This document shows, in pieces, positions 1-8,423 of a stretch of DNA of 64,000 bases (its first letter is position 1; every line of letters starts with the position of its first letter). The position numbers and the translations under genes were made by a program. Location of the stretch: assembly GCF_003925875.1 (NCBI RefSeq), contig NZ_AP019309.1:186001-250000 (forward strand), in the 5' to 3' direction. The DNA comes from Intestinibaculum porci (lineage in GTDB: Bacteria > Bacillota_I > Bacilli_A > Erysipelotrichales > Coprobacillaceae). The notes beneath the pieces were generated by a model. It did no database searches. It was given only the letters and a program-made list of their open reading frames with translations, and was not told where the DNA came from.

Positions 1-2
1 TA

Positions 3-1772
3 ACTCCAGAATTATTAAAATTAGCGAAACGCTGTGAATTCCCTGATCGTGTCATTGCAAAACTCAATGGTAAGACCAGAGAAGAAGTGTATTACTTACG
101 TAAAGGTTTAAATATTACGGCAGCCTTCAAAACAGTAGATACCTGTGCGGCAGAATTTGATGCCCAGACGCCATACTTTTATTCTGTTTATGGTGGCGAA
201 CATGAAATTCAGCCAGATCAGGCTAAAAAGAAAGTTATCGTCTTTGGTTCTGGACCAATCAGAATTGGTCAGGGGATCGAGTTCGATTACTGCTCTGTAC
301 ACTGTGTATGGGCGTTAAAGAAAGCCGGCTATGAAACTATTATCGTAAACAACAACCCAGAAACCGTTTCAACCGATTTCGATATTGCTGATCGTCTCTA
401 CTTTGAACCATTAACCCCAGAAGATGTTCAAAGCATTATTGAATTAGAAAAACCAGATGGTGCGATCGTACAGTTTGGTGGTCAGACAGCTATCAAGTTA
501 TCTCAGGACTTATTAAGCATGGGTGTGCCAATCTTAGGAACTTCAGCTGATTCTGTCGATGCGGCTGAAGATAGAGAACGTTTCGATGAAATCTTAGAGA
601 AATGTCATATTGACCGTCCAAGAGGACAGACGGTCTTCACCGTTGAAGAAGCCTTAAAAGCAGCTAACAGCTTAGGTTATCCAGTCTTAGTTCGTCCATC
701 TTATGTGTTAGGTGGAGCGGGTATGGAAATTGCCTTAAATGATGGTGATTTAAGACGTTTCATTGGCCACATCACCAGTCAGTTTGATATCCAGGATCAT
801 CCAATCCTGATCGATAAATACTTAGCTGGTAAAGAATGTGAAGTCGATGCTATCTGTGATGATGAAGGTATCCTGATTCCAGGGATCATGGAACATGTCG
901 AAAGAGCCGGTGTCCATTCTGGTGACTCAATTTCTATCTATCCGCCACAGAAGATCTCTCAGGCAATGAAAGATCGCATTGTCGAATATTCTAAACGTTT
1001 AGCTAAAGCCTTAAAGGTCAAAGGCTTAATGAATATCCAGTTCATCGTTTATGAAGATGAAGTCTATGTCATCGAAGTAAACCCAAGATCTTCTCGTACC
1101 ATTCCTTATATCTCTAAGGTTACTGGTATTCCACTTGTCGATGTCGCTACTAATGTTATTATTGGGAAATCCATTAAGGAACAGGGCTACGAATATGGCT
1201 TAGCGCCAGAAAAGAAAACTGTCGCAGTGAAGATGCCAGTCTTCTCATTCGAAAAGATCAAAGGTGCGGAAATTGCCTTAGGCCCAGAAATGAAATCAAC
1301 AGGAGAAGTCTTAGGTATTTCAGAAAACGTTGATGAAGCGATCTACAAAGCTTTCATGGGGACTGGTTTAGACTTACCAAAACGCAAGAATATTATCTGT
1401 ACTATTAAAGATTCTGCGAAAGAAGAATTCTTACCAATTGCGAAACAGTATTATATGTTCGGTTATGACTTATATGCGACGAGCGGGACATACAACTTCT
1501 TAAAAGAACATGATGTCCCAGTTCATAAAGTCAATCGGATCAATGAAAAGAAGAATACTATCTTCGATCTGATCTTAACGGATACGGTTGACTTAGTCAT
1601 CGATATTCCAACCCGTAATGATAACTTGAAAGATGGTTTCTTAATCAGACGTTTCGCAGTAGAAGCAGGGATTCCAATCTATACTTCATTAGATACGGCA
1701 CAGGCTTTAATTAATTCCTTAGAAGCGAAACATAAAGGCGAAATGTCTTTAGTGGATATCACAACATTATAA
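3..1772 (+). CDS. carB: Carbamoyl-phosphate synthase large subunit, C-terminal half (partial)
   Basis: This subunit makes carbamoyl phosphate from bicarbonate, ammonia and two ATP, for pyrimidine and arginine synthesis. The reading frame is open from the left edge, so the gene begins outside the window; about 590 of the usual roughly 1070 residues are present. The visible part includes the second ATP-grasp half: the stretch GSGPIRIGQGIEFDY, then NNNPETVSTDFD, FGGQTAIKL, and the lid and metal region ending in EVNPRSSRTIPYISK. A C-terminal MGS-like allosteric domain of about 140 residues follows, with TSGTYNFL and IPTRND. An internal GTG at 87 is not the start, because the frame upstream encodes conserved CarB sequence. 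A strong intrinsic terminator follows, so it is the last gene of its operon. Confidence 0.97.
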   Translation, partial: TPELLKLAKRCEFPDRVIAKLNGKTREEVYYLRKGLNITAAFKTVDTCAAEFDAQTPYFYSVYGGEHEIQPDQAKKKVIVFGSGPIRIGQGIEFDYCSVHCVWALKKAGYETIIVNNNPETVSTDFDIADRLYFEPLTPEDVQSIIELEKPDGAIVQFGGQTAIKLSQDLLSMGVPILGTSADSVDAAEDRERFDEILEKCHIDRPRGQTVFTVEEALKAANSLGYPVLVRPSYVLGGAGMEIALNDGDLRRFIGHITSQFDIQDHPILIDKYLAGKECEVDAICDDEGILIPGIMEHVERAGVHSGDSISIYPPQKISQAMKDRIVEYSKRLAKALKVKGLMNIQFIVYEDEVYVIEVNPRSSRTIPYISKVTGIPLVDVATNVIIGKSIKEQGYEYGLAPEKKTVAVKMPVFSFEKIKGAEIALGPEMKSTGEVLGISENVDEAIYKAFMGTGLDLPKRKNIICTIKDSAKEEFLPIAKQYYMFGYDLYATSGTYNFLKEHDVPVHKVNRINEKKNTIFDLILTDTVDLVIDIPTRNDNLKDGFLIRRFAVEAGIPIYTSLDTAQALINSLEAKHKGEMSLVDITTL

Positions 1773-1779
1773 TCACATC

Positions 1780-1809
1780 AGACCCATTTATGTGGGTCTT
1801 TTGTTTTTC
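1780..1809 (+). terminator. Intrinsic terminator after carB
   Basis: A 7-bp perfect stem (AGACCCA at 1780-1786 with TGGGTCT at 1793-1799) with a 6-base loop is followed by a T-rich run. It starts 8 bases after the carB stop codon. Confidence 0.88.
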
Positions 1810-1848
1810 TTAAGAAATGCACCCATATTTCTTTTAGATTTAGATGTT

Positions 1849-1959
1849 ATGTTTATCACCGAGGTGAATAAAATAAAAAAAGTTATTATTGGATTATCCG
1901 TTGCCATCGTTGCAATCGCTTTATATTTACATCATCATGAAAAAGGGTTTTATGATTAA
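1849..1959 (+). CDS. Possible small single-pass membrane peptide
   Basis: A short frame encodes up to 36 residues: a lysine-rich start, one hydrophobic segment (VIIGLSVAIVAIALYL), then HHHEKGFYD. The first ATG (1849) has no clear ribosome binding site. A good Shine-Dalgarno-like GAGGTG (1861-1866) lies six bases before an ATA codon (1873-1875), from which the product would read (M)KKVIIGL, a typical small membrane peptide start. Either a rare ATA start is used or the ATG has mutated. It sits alone between the carB terminator and the promoter of the next gene. Function unknown. Confidence 0.35.
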   Translation: MFITEVNKIKKVIIGLSVAIVAIALYLHHHEKGFYD

Positions 1960-1967
1960 ATATAGTC

Positions 1968-1996
1968 TTAACACGCTTATTAATCCGTGATACTAT
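1968..1996 (+). promoter_or_regulatory. Sigma-A-type promoter of the DUF218 gene
   Basis: TTAACA (1968-1973), a 17-bp spacer and TACTAT (1991-1996). Transcription would begin near 2003, downstream of an in-frame GTG at 1987, which supports the ATG at 2020 as the real start of the next gene. Confidence 0.6.
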
Positions 1997-2019
1997 TATG
2001 CACAGCAAGGAGGGAGAGC

Positions 2020-2622
2020 ATGTTAAAGAAAATCATTCTGACACCCATTTTAGTCATAATGATTGTTGTGGGCTATATTGGTTTTAATGCCTTTTCAATC
2101 TATATGTATGGACAACAGGATCATGCTCAGAAAGCCGATGTCATTATCGTCTTAGGGGCTTCGGTCTCCTATCGACGGGTTTCTCCGGTATATCGAGAAC
2201 GCATCAATCATGGCATTACCCTTCTTAATGAGCATTATGCCAGCAGGATGATCTTAACGGGCGGCCGGATTGCTGGTCAGCAGTATTCCGATGCGTCTGT
2301 CGCCCGTTCTTATGCTTTGTCAAAAGGTGTCTCAAGCGCCGCAATTCTCATTGAAGAGAAATCCACGGAAACCGTGGAAAACTTAAAATACGCGAAAGAG
2401 ATTATGGACCATTATGGTTATAAAACAGCCATTATTGTCTCCGATCCTTTACATATGAAAAGGGCGATGCTAATGGCGAAAGATGAAGGAATTGACGCCT
2501 ATTCATCACCAACGCCGACAACGATGTATAAAAGTAAATCATCGCAGGAACAGTTCCTCAAAAAGGAAGTCTTCACGTATATCTATTATAAGTTCTATCG
2601 CATATATAAAATCTTTGTCTAA
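2020..2622 (+). CDS. DUF218 (YdcF/SanA-like) membrane-anchored protein
   Basis: A 200-residue protein with an N-terminal membrane anchor (residues about 4-26) followed by a DUF218 domain. Seen in the sequence: the opening ADVIIVLGA, the ILTGGR strand, then the ES-T motif region ILIEEKSTETVENL and IVSDPLHMKRA. These are the standard conserved blocks of the YdcF/SanA family. Family members are linked to cell-envelope integrity and vancomycin tolerance, but the biochemical activity is not settled. The start at ATG 2020 follows AAGGAGGGAG at the right distance; the frame could extend to a GTG at 1987 but that lies upstream of the predicted transcription start. Single-gene unit with its own promoter and terminator. 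Confidence 0.85.
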   Translation: MLKKIILTPILVIMIVVGYIGFNAFSIYMYGQQDHAQKADVIIVLGASVSYRRVSPVYRERINHGITLLNEHYASRMILTGGRIAGQQYSDASVARSYALSKGVSSAAILIEEKSTETVENLKYAKEIMDHYGYKTAIIVSDPLHMKRAMLMAKDEGIDAYSSPTPTTMYKSKSSQEQFLKKEVFTYIYYKFYRIYKIFV

Positions 2623-2647
2623 CTTCAGGGGTTCCTGAAGTTTTTTT
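2622..2647 (+). terminator. Intrinsic terminator after DUF218 gene
   Basis: An 8-bp perfect stem (2622-2629 with 2634-2641), a 4-base loop and a run of seven T. It begins at the last base of the stop codon. Confidence 0.88.
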
Positions 2648-2780
2648 GTCTTATTTTGACTCATTTTAAGTTGCAGTAATCTACATTGTGACAATAATAA
2701 ATATTTTCTTTATATAAAGATGATTTTCATATAATAAAAAAGTGAAATGTGCTATAGTGGAAGAAAGAGGAGGAATGAAA

Positions 2781-3329
2781 ATGGTTCTTATTATTGTTAT
2801 TGTGATTGTGGCTTTGCTTGTCATTTATGGAATTGCCACCTTTAATGGCTTAGTGAAGTTGCGTAATAAAGCCCAGGCAGCCTGGGCCCAGGTGGACGTG
2901 GTGCTCAAACGTCGTGCTGACCTGATTCCAAATTTAGTGGAAACGGTCAAAGGCTATGCTAGCCACGAATCAAAAACTTTAACGGAAGTGATGAATGCGC
3001 GTAATCGTTATACGAAAGCAACGACTGCGGAAGATAAGATTGAGTCGTCCAATATGTTAACGCAAGCGTTAGGACACTTATTTGCGGTCGCGGAAGCGTA
3101 TCCTGATTTAAAAGCGAACACCAACTTCTTAGAATTACAGAAACAGCTGCAGGAAACGGAAGATAAGATTCAGTATGCCCGTCAGTTCTATAATGATGAT
3201 GTCACACAGTATAAAAACAAGTGTGAGATGTTCCCATCAAACATTATTGCCGGGATTGGCGGCTTTAAAGCCATGCCATTTTATGAAATTGATGAAGCTT
3301 CTAGAGAAGCCCCAAAAGTTTCTTTCTAA
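2781..3329 (+). CDS. lemA: LemA family membrane protein
   Basis: A 182-residue LemA family protein: one N-terminal transmembrane segment (VLIIVIVIVALLVIYGI), then the signature block NGLVKLRNKAQAAWAQVDV, the RRADLIPNLVETVKGYA motif and a helical bundle ending in FKAMPFYEIDE. LemA proteins are single-pass proteins with an extracytoplasmic or cytoplasmic helical domain, and their molecular role is unclear. The start at ATG 2781 lies seven bases after AGAGGAGG (2766-2773); the in-frame ATG at 2775 is too close to that site. It is followed after one base by a DUF2207 gene, a pairing that recurs in many bacteria and suggests that the two work together in the envelope. Confidence 0.93.
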   Translation: MVLIIVIVIVALLVIYGIATFNGLVKLRNKAQAAWAQVDVVLKRRADLIPNLVETVKGYASHESKTLTEVMNARNRYTKATTAEDKIESSNMLTQALGHLFAVAEAYPDLKANTNFLELQKQLQETEDKIQYARQFYNDDVTQYKNKCEMFPSNIIAGIGGFKAMPFYEIDEASREAPKVSF

Positions 3330-3330
3330 G

Positions 3331-5079
3331 ATGAAAAAATTATTTTTAAGCCTGCTGCTTGTCTTGCCATTGCTGATGCCCCAAAGCGTTATGGCAAAAG
3401 AAAATGCCATTGCATCAATGGACATCAAATGCACTATTGATGCGCAGGGGACCGGCACCTTTACCGAAACCTGGGATATGAATGTCTCTTCCGGGACGGA
3501 AGTGTATAAAACGTTCAATCAAATGGAAGAGAAGAAGTTATCTATTATCTCAGTCAGTGATGGTCATAAGACTTATGAAAATATTGGGGACTGGGACGTC
3601 GATGCCTCAAGATCGGAAAAGGCTTATAAATGCGGAATCAATGAAACGGACAGCGGTTATGAATTATGTTTCGGAATAGGGAATTATGGTCATAAAACCT
3701 ATACCATGAAATATAAGATCACCCACTTAGTTAACAAGTATAAAGATGCTTATGCTATCAATTATGCCTTCATGAGTGATATGTCTATTGATGTTGGCAA
3801 AGCGACTGTCTTAATCGCGTCAAAAGCGCAGCGCTTTAGCGCCGCAAAAGATAAGATCTGGGGCTTTGGCTATGATGGCCGCTGCGACTTTATGCAGGAT
3901 GGTAAAATCTACATGACCACCAATGGCCGTATTCATAAATTACAGCTATTAGCCAAGCTCTCACATGCTTATGGCTCTCCCGATACTAGCTATAGTGATC
4001 AAAGCTGGAAAGATGTTTATGATGATGCCATGGAGGGCGCCTCTTTCTCTAAAAAAGAGAATGATAATGTCTCTTATGAAATGGGAGAAGCATCCGATGA
4101 TGAAAACGACTGGCTCTTCTTTCTCATTTTCGGGGTTATTGTCATTGTGGCCCTCTTAGTGATTATTTATAAGATCATTGAGATGTCAGTGCGTAAAACA
4201 AGTAAAGATCATTTCGATGACGGCAGTGTCTTTGATCCGAAAGAAGTGCATCCATTTCGTGATATTCCTACTAAGGATATCAATTACTTCTACTATTTAG
4301 CCTATCAGATGGGCATTGCCTTTAAAGATGGCGGGATTATGTCCGCCTATGTTTTAAAGTGGATCAAAGATGAGCAAATTCAGTTAACTGAAAGCAAAGA
4401 AGGACTCTTTAAAAAACAGACTTTTAACATTGATTTTCATAAGCCGTTAAATACGGACAATAAAGTAGAAAAAGAACTTTATGAGATGTTTAGAAAAGCG
4501 GCTGGAGCCAATCAAATTCTTGAAACGAAAGAATTTGATCGCTACTGCCGTGATCATTATGAGCAGGTCAGAGGCTTTTTTGGAAAAGCCTTAGCGGCCG
4601 GCGGTAAGGTCTTAACTGATCAGCATTTACGCATCAAAAGAGATTATAAGAAAGTCTTATGCTTTGATATCGATACGAATCATTCAATTTATCCAACTGC
4701 AATCAGAGATGATGTGGAACATATTATGGGGCTGAAAAAGTTCTTGCTTGATCAGCATAATATGGAAGAAAAGAAAGCCATTGAAGTGCATCTCTGGCAG
4801 GAATATCTGATGTATGCGAGCATCTTAGGGATTGCTGATGAAGTGGAAAAACAGCTGAAAAATATTCAGCCGCATTTCTATTCACCAGAGAGTGATTACT
4901 ATGCTTATTTCAGAGCCTGGTACATTATGGACACCTTCATCCCATCGGGCATCACCAGTGCCAACCATGCTTATACGACCGCTAATAGCGGGTCTGCTTT
5001 TGCCGGCGGCGGAGGCGGGGCCTCCTTTGGCGGCGGGGGCGGCGGCTTCTCCGGAGGGGGCGGAGGCGGCGTCCGTTAA
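3331..5079 (+). CDS. DUF2207 secreted/membrane protein with glycine-rich tail
   Basis: A 582-residue protein. It has a signal peptide (MKKLFLSLLLVLPLLMPQSVMA), an extracytoplasmic domain of about 250 residues typical of DUF2207, one central transmembrane segment (WLFFLIFGVIVIVALLVIIY), a cytoplasmic region, and a C-terminal run of about 35 residues made almost only of Gly, Ala, Ser and Phe ending in GGGGGGVR. This Gly-rich tail is usual for the family. The ATG at 3331 comes one base after the lemA stop with no strong ribosome binding site, so translation is probably coupled to lemA. The last four bases overlap the stop of the convergent pdxR gene. The molecular function is not known. Confidence 0.88.
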   Translation: MKKLFLSLLLVLPLLMPQSVMAKENAIASMDIKCTIDAQGTGTFTETWDMNVSSGTEVYKTFNQMEEKKLSIISVSDGHKTYENIGDWDVDASRSEKAYKCGINETDSGYELCFGIGNYGHKTYTMKYKITHLVNKYKDAYAINYAFMSDMSIDVGKATVLIASKAQRFSAAKDKIWGFGYDGRCDFMQDGKIYMTTNGRIHKLQLLAKLSHAYGSPDTSYSDQSWKDVYDDAMEGASFSKKENDNVSYEMGEASDDENDWLFFLIFGVIVIVALLVIIYKIIEMSVRKTSKDHFDDGSVFDPKEVHPFRDIPTKDINYFYYLAYQMGIAFKDGGIMSAYVLKWIKDEQIQLTESKEGLFKKQTFNIDFHKPLNTDNKVEKELYEMFRKAAGANQILETKEFDRYCRDHYEQVRGFFGKALAAGGKVLTDQHLRIKRDYKKVLCFDIDTNHSIYPTAIRDDVEHIMGLKKFLLDQHNMEEKKAIEVHLWQEYLMYASILGIADEVEKQLKNIQPHFYSPESDYYAYFRAWYIMDTFIPSGITSANHAYTTANSGSAFAGGGGGASFGGGGGGFSGGGGGGVR

Positions 5080-6461
5080 TAAGAGGAACGTGACTGTTCC
5101 TCTTTTATGATGTCATACATCATATCAAAAGCACCTGGTAAATCATCTAATGACAAAGAAGAATAGTTAATAATGAAGGTGGGTGTCGGATCTCCGCCAT
5201 AATCACTTAACGATTTGATTTTGATCTGATGGTTTTTCAGGATCTCTTTAAAATGATTCACGTCGATGGCACAGTCAATCGTTAAAAGGAAATGCAGACC
5301 GGCATTTTCTTCAGAAATATGCGAACATGATGATAAAGGATGAGAGGTAAATAAATGGAGTACCTCATTACGTTTACGACGGTAAATTGTCCGCATCCGG
5401 TTGATATGCTTTTCAAAATAGCCTTCCTGAATAAAGGAAGCGAGAATCTCCTGTTCAAAGGAAGAGACACTGCAGTTATAGAAAGAAAGTTTTTTCTTGA
5501 AAGCTTCGACCAAATGCACCGGTAAAACCATATAGCTGACACGGACCGTAGATGATAAGGTCTTGGTAAATGTATTCATATAGATGACATGATCCGTTGT
5601 ATCGATCGAAAATAATGAGGGTAATGGTTTGCCCATCATTCGGAATTCACTGTCATAATCATCTTCGATAATATAACGGGAGGTATTAACCCAGGATAAG
5701 AGTTCTACGCGGCGATTGATTGGCATGGTAATGCCAGTGGGGAAATGATGACCAGGAGTGACATGTAAGATATCTACAGGAGAATCATAAAGAGCGGACA
5801 TCTTGACTCCTTCATGATCAATGGGCAAAGGAATGCTGGTGACATGATAGGCTTCATAGACATGGGATAAGGTTGCATAACCTGGCGTTTCTAAGCCATA
5901 GAACACATCAAAGCCAAAAAACTGAATTAATAAGCCATAGAGATATTCGGTTCCCGCCCCGATGATGATCTGACTGGGGGAGACGGCCATATCTTTGAAG
6001 TCTAACAGATGCAAAGCGATCGCTTCCCGTAAATCCGCAAGACCTTGCGAAGGCATGGGCTCGAGTAACTGTTTTTGTTTATTCGTTAAAACATAGCGGG
6101 ACACTTTGGCCCATGATGTGAATGGGAAATGATCAGGACTGGTCGCATTAGAGGAAAAGTCGATTTTCATCTTTTCCTTTTTTTCTTCATGGATCAGGGG
6201 AATTGTTTGACGTTTTGGCCGATGTAAAATATGGGCAACGTAGTAACCGCTGCGGGGTTTCGAGTAAATATAGCCTTCGGAAAGCAGCTGCATGTAGGCA
6301 TTTTCCACGGTAATCGTAGAAATGTTTAAATGCTTGGCTAAGGCTCTCTTGGAAGGCAGTTTTTCGTTATCTTTTAAAGTGCCATTGGTGATATCGTTTT
6401 TAATGGCTTCATATAACTGATTGGTGAGGGTATCCTCATTGGTAAATGAATAAGTGATCAT
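5076..6461 (-). CDS. pdxR: MocR/PdxR-type regulator (GntR HTH fused to aminotransferase fold)
   Basis: A 461-residue MocR-family regulator. Residues about 1-75 form a GntR winged helix (LPSKRALAKHLNISTITVENAYMQL). Residues about 105-455 form a fold-type I aminotransferase domain with TPGHHFPTGI, EDDYDSEF and the PLP-lysine region TFTKTLSSTVRVSYMVLP. Known PdxR proteins sense pyridoxal phosphate and control pyridoxal 5'-phosphate synthesis or salvage genes. Here the gene is divergent from a pyridoxamine kinase gene, with two direct repeats between them that look like its binding sites. Other MocR regulators control different genes, but the neighbour makes PdxR the best reading. Confidence 0.88.
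   Translation of the reverse strand: MITYSFTNEDTLTNQLYEAIKNDITNGTLKDNEKLPSKRALAKHLNISTITVENAYMQLLSEGYIYSKPRSGYYVAHILHRPKRQTIPLIHEEKKEKMKIDFSSNATSPDHFPFTSWAKVSRYVLTNKQKQLLEPMPSQGLADLREAIALHLLDFKDMAVSPSQIIIGAGTEYLYGLLIQFFGFDVFYGLETPGYATLSHVYEAYHVTSIPLPIDHEGVKMSALYDSPVDILHVTPGHHFPTGITMPINRRVELLSWVNTSRYIIEDDYDSEFRMMGKPLPSLFSIDTTDHVIYMNTFTKTLSSTVRVSYMVLPVHLVEAFKKKLSFYNCSVSSFEQEILASFIQEGYFEKHINRMRTIYRRKRNEVLHLFTSHPLSSCSHISEENAGLHFLLTIDCAIDVNHFKEILKNHQIKIKSLSDYGGDPTPTFIINYSSLSLDDLPGAFDMMYDIIKEEQSRSSY
5081..5104. terminator. Bidirectional terminator between convergent genes
   Basis: A 9-bp perfect stem (AAGAGGAAC at 5081-5089 with GTTCCTCTT at 5096-5104) lies between the DUF2207 gene and the end of pdxR. 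It has A-rich and T-rich flanks on either side, so it can serve both strands. It lies inside the pdxR C-terminal coding region. Confidence 0.75.
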
Positions 6462-6505
6462 AGATCCTCCTGACTATATTGAATTTATTAAATCTGGCTA
6501 TTTAT

Positions 6506-6535
6506 ATAAGGTCACGTTACATTATAATAAGGTCA
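6506..6535. promoter_or_regulatory. Candidate PdxR operator (two direct repeats)
   Basis: The 9-mer ATAAGGTCA occurs at 6506-6514 and again at 6527-6535, 21 bp apart, which is two helical turns on the same DNA face. It lies in the 98-bp gap between divergent pdxR and pdxK. Paired direct repeats are the known operator style of MocR regulators. A weak promoter, TTGAAT (6479-6484) with TTATAT (6502-6507), overlaps the first repeat. Confidence 0.6.
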
Positions 6536-6559
6536 TCCTAAGAAAGAAAGAGGAAGCTT

Positions 6560-7411
6560 ATGAAACGTGTATTAACTATTCAGGATATTTCCTGTGTGGG
6601 GAAATGTTCTTTAACGATTGCTTTACCAGTCATTTCGGCGATGGGGGTGGAAACGGCGATTTTACCAACCGCTTTATTATCAACGCATACCATGTTTAAA
6701 GGATTTACCTTTAAAGATCTCAGTGATCAGATTCATCCCATTATCGATCACTGGCAAAATGAAGGGATCAGTTTTGATGCGATTTATACTGGTTATTTAG
6801 GTTCAATTGAAGAAATTGATCTGATGAAAGAACTCTTTAAACGTTTTAAAACCAAAGAGAATTTTATTTTTGTCGATCCCGTGATGGGGGATCATGGGAA
6901 ACTGTATCCGCATTTTGATGATGCTTATGCGAAAAAGAATAAAGAATTATGTGCCCTAGCCGATTATATTGTCCCGAATTTAACGGAAGCCTGCTTATTA
7001 ACGGATACTCCTTATCAGGAAGATTATGATCGTCCTTATATTGAAGACTTATTACAGAAGCTTGCAGCGTTAGGGGCGAAAGTCGTGGCGATCACGGGCA
7101 TCGCTTTTACCAAAGGAAAAACGGGTGTCTATGGTTATGACACCCGCAGCAAACAGTATTTTTCTTATGAAACGCAGCAGATTGAAGCGATGTATCATGG
7201 CACCGGGGATTTATTCTCGAGTGTCACGGTCGGCGCGCTCATGCGCGGTCTTAGTGAAGCGAAGGCTTTTAAGTTAGCCTGTGATTATACCGCTTTAACG
7301 ATCCAGAAGACTTTAGAAAATCCTAGCAAACCATGGTATGGAGTGGATTTTGAAGCGACTCTGCCAAGTCTTATCGCGTCTTTGTCGAAAGATACAGACG
7401 GAACATATTAA
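6560..7411 (+). CDS. pdxK: Pyridoxamine/pyridoxal kinase
   Basis: A 283-residue ribokinase-superfamily enzyme that phosphorylates pyridoxal, pyridoxamine or pyridoxine in B6 salvage. Visible blocks are the N-terminal TIQDISCVGKCSLTIALPVI, the substrate region GVETAILPTALLSTHT, YTGYLGS, FVDPVMGDHGKLY, VPNLTEACLLTD and the anion-hole/ATP motif HGTGDLFSS. It starts at ATG 6560 behind AAAGAGGAAG. The 3' end overlaps a convergent membrane-protein gene by 41 bp. It is divergent from pdxR and is probably its target. A thiD-type HMP kinase is a less likely alternative because the PdxY-type N-terminus is clear. Confidence 0.92.
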   Translation: MKRVLTIQDISCVGKCSLTIALPVISAMGVETAILPTALLSTHTMFKGFTFKDLSDQIHPIIDHWQNEGISFDAIYTGYLGSIEEIDLMKELFKRFKTKENFIFVDPVMGDHGKLYPHFDDAYAKKNKELCALADYIVPNLTEACLLTDTPYQEDYDRPYIEDLLQKLAALGAKVVAITGIAFTKGKTGVYGYDTRSKQYFSYETQQIEAMYHGTGDLFSSVTVGALMRGLSEAKAFKLACDYTALTIQKTLENPSKPWYGVDFEATLPSLIASLSKDTDGTY

Positions 7412-8327
7412 AGGCATTTTTGATCAGTTTAAAGATGATAATGACCTCAATGAGGATCACCGCACTGACGACGAAGGTATTAATAACGCTGTTGGCTGAC
7501 CGCTCTCTTACTGGCAACATGAAGTCGGTAAGAAACTTGCTTTGAATAACCGCGATATTTACCGGAATAAAGGTGAGCAAGTTGGTGATAAACGATAAAA
7601 TCAGATAGCCTTTGGTATAATTTCTTTTCGCGAGATCAAGAAAGTAAGATAAGTAGATAATAGCCACATACGGCTGGATGAAGTAAAAGATGACATCAAT
7701 CGTCGCATGCGCGCTGGTATTATAAGAGACGACATTGGAAATAAAGAAACCGCCAAAGGCTATAAAGAATAATGTCATAATGCCCATCAGAATCGTCTCA
7801 TATAAATGATGGGAATAGGTCCGATAGCTGGGAATGGCATACAGCTTTTCTTTATTCCAGGATAGGTCTTCTTCGACTTTGTCTTTACGGATATTGTCAC
7901 GAACGACGAAGAGCGCAATGACCAAAGAAAAAAGAATGCAGGAAGCCACAAAAGGATGTTCAAAAAGCAGTGATAAGTACTGATGATTGGCAATCTTAGC
8001 GAACAAAGTGGGGGCATTGATATAGCCAAAGGCGGCTAAATAAAGATAAGACGAGAGTAATAAAAAGAGATCAAATAAGATCATTAAAGTATATGTAAAA
8101 GCATTCTGTAAATCCGGATGGAACTGATGTGTGAGGATCGGCCGATAGCCCATCGTATAGGCTAAGCTTTTTGGATGACCAAAATGTATAAGCATATCTT
8201 CAACACTATCATATTCATGTAAATGATCAGCCATTTCCTGGATCAGTTCCTTGCGTACCTGGATTTTCTTTCCAAGGTGGAAGTAGGAACAGACATAAGC
8301 CAAATAATTTTTTTGAATCGTCTCCAT
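7371..8327 (-). CDS. Multi-pass membrane protein with HAAS-like N-terminus
   Basis: A 318-residue protein. The first 65 residues are a soluble helical region (YLAYVCSYFHLGKKIQVRKE, then EMADHLHEY and FGHPKSLAYTMGY) that resembles the HAAS/DUF1700-type signalling domain found with PadR-like regulators. Six or so hydrophobic segments follow. No PadR-type regulator lies beside it, so the partner, if any, is elsewhere. It begins at an ATG on the minus strand (8325-8327) behind AAGGAGG. The function is unknown; assignment to a family is by look only. Confidence 0.7.
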   Translation of the reverse strand: METIQKNYLAYVCSYFHLGKKIQVRKELIQEMADHLHEYDSVEDMLIHFGHPKSLAYTMGYRPILTHQFHPDLQNAFTYTLMILFDLFLLLSSYLYLAAFGYINAPTLFAKIANHQYLSLLFEHPFVASCILFSLVIALFVVRDNIRKDKVEEDLSWNKEKLYAIPSYRTYSHHLYETILMGIMTLFFIAFGGFFISNVVSYNTSAHATIDVIFYFIQPYVAIIYLSYFLDLAKRNYTKGYLILSFITNLLTFIPVNIAVIQSKFLTDFMLPVRERSANSVINTFVVSAVILIEVIIIFKLIKNAFNMFRLYLSTKTR

Positions 8328-8423
8328 AAGAAAACCTCCTTGAGAACAATAGTAGCACTTAATTATGGAAAAATCATGGACTTATGGAAATTTATGATTA
8401 TCATAAAAGATGAGGTGAGAATA

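Noticed and set aside
1987-2019. GTG start of the DUF218 gene at 1987
   Set aside because: It lies upstream of the predicted transcription start and has no ribosome site; ATG 2020 follows AAGGAGGGAG.
3175-3330. N-terminal extension of the DUF2207 protein into lemA
   Set aside because: The region overlaps lemA in another frame; the signal peptide begins at ATG 3331.
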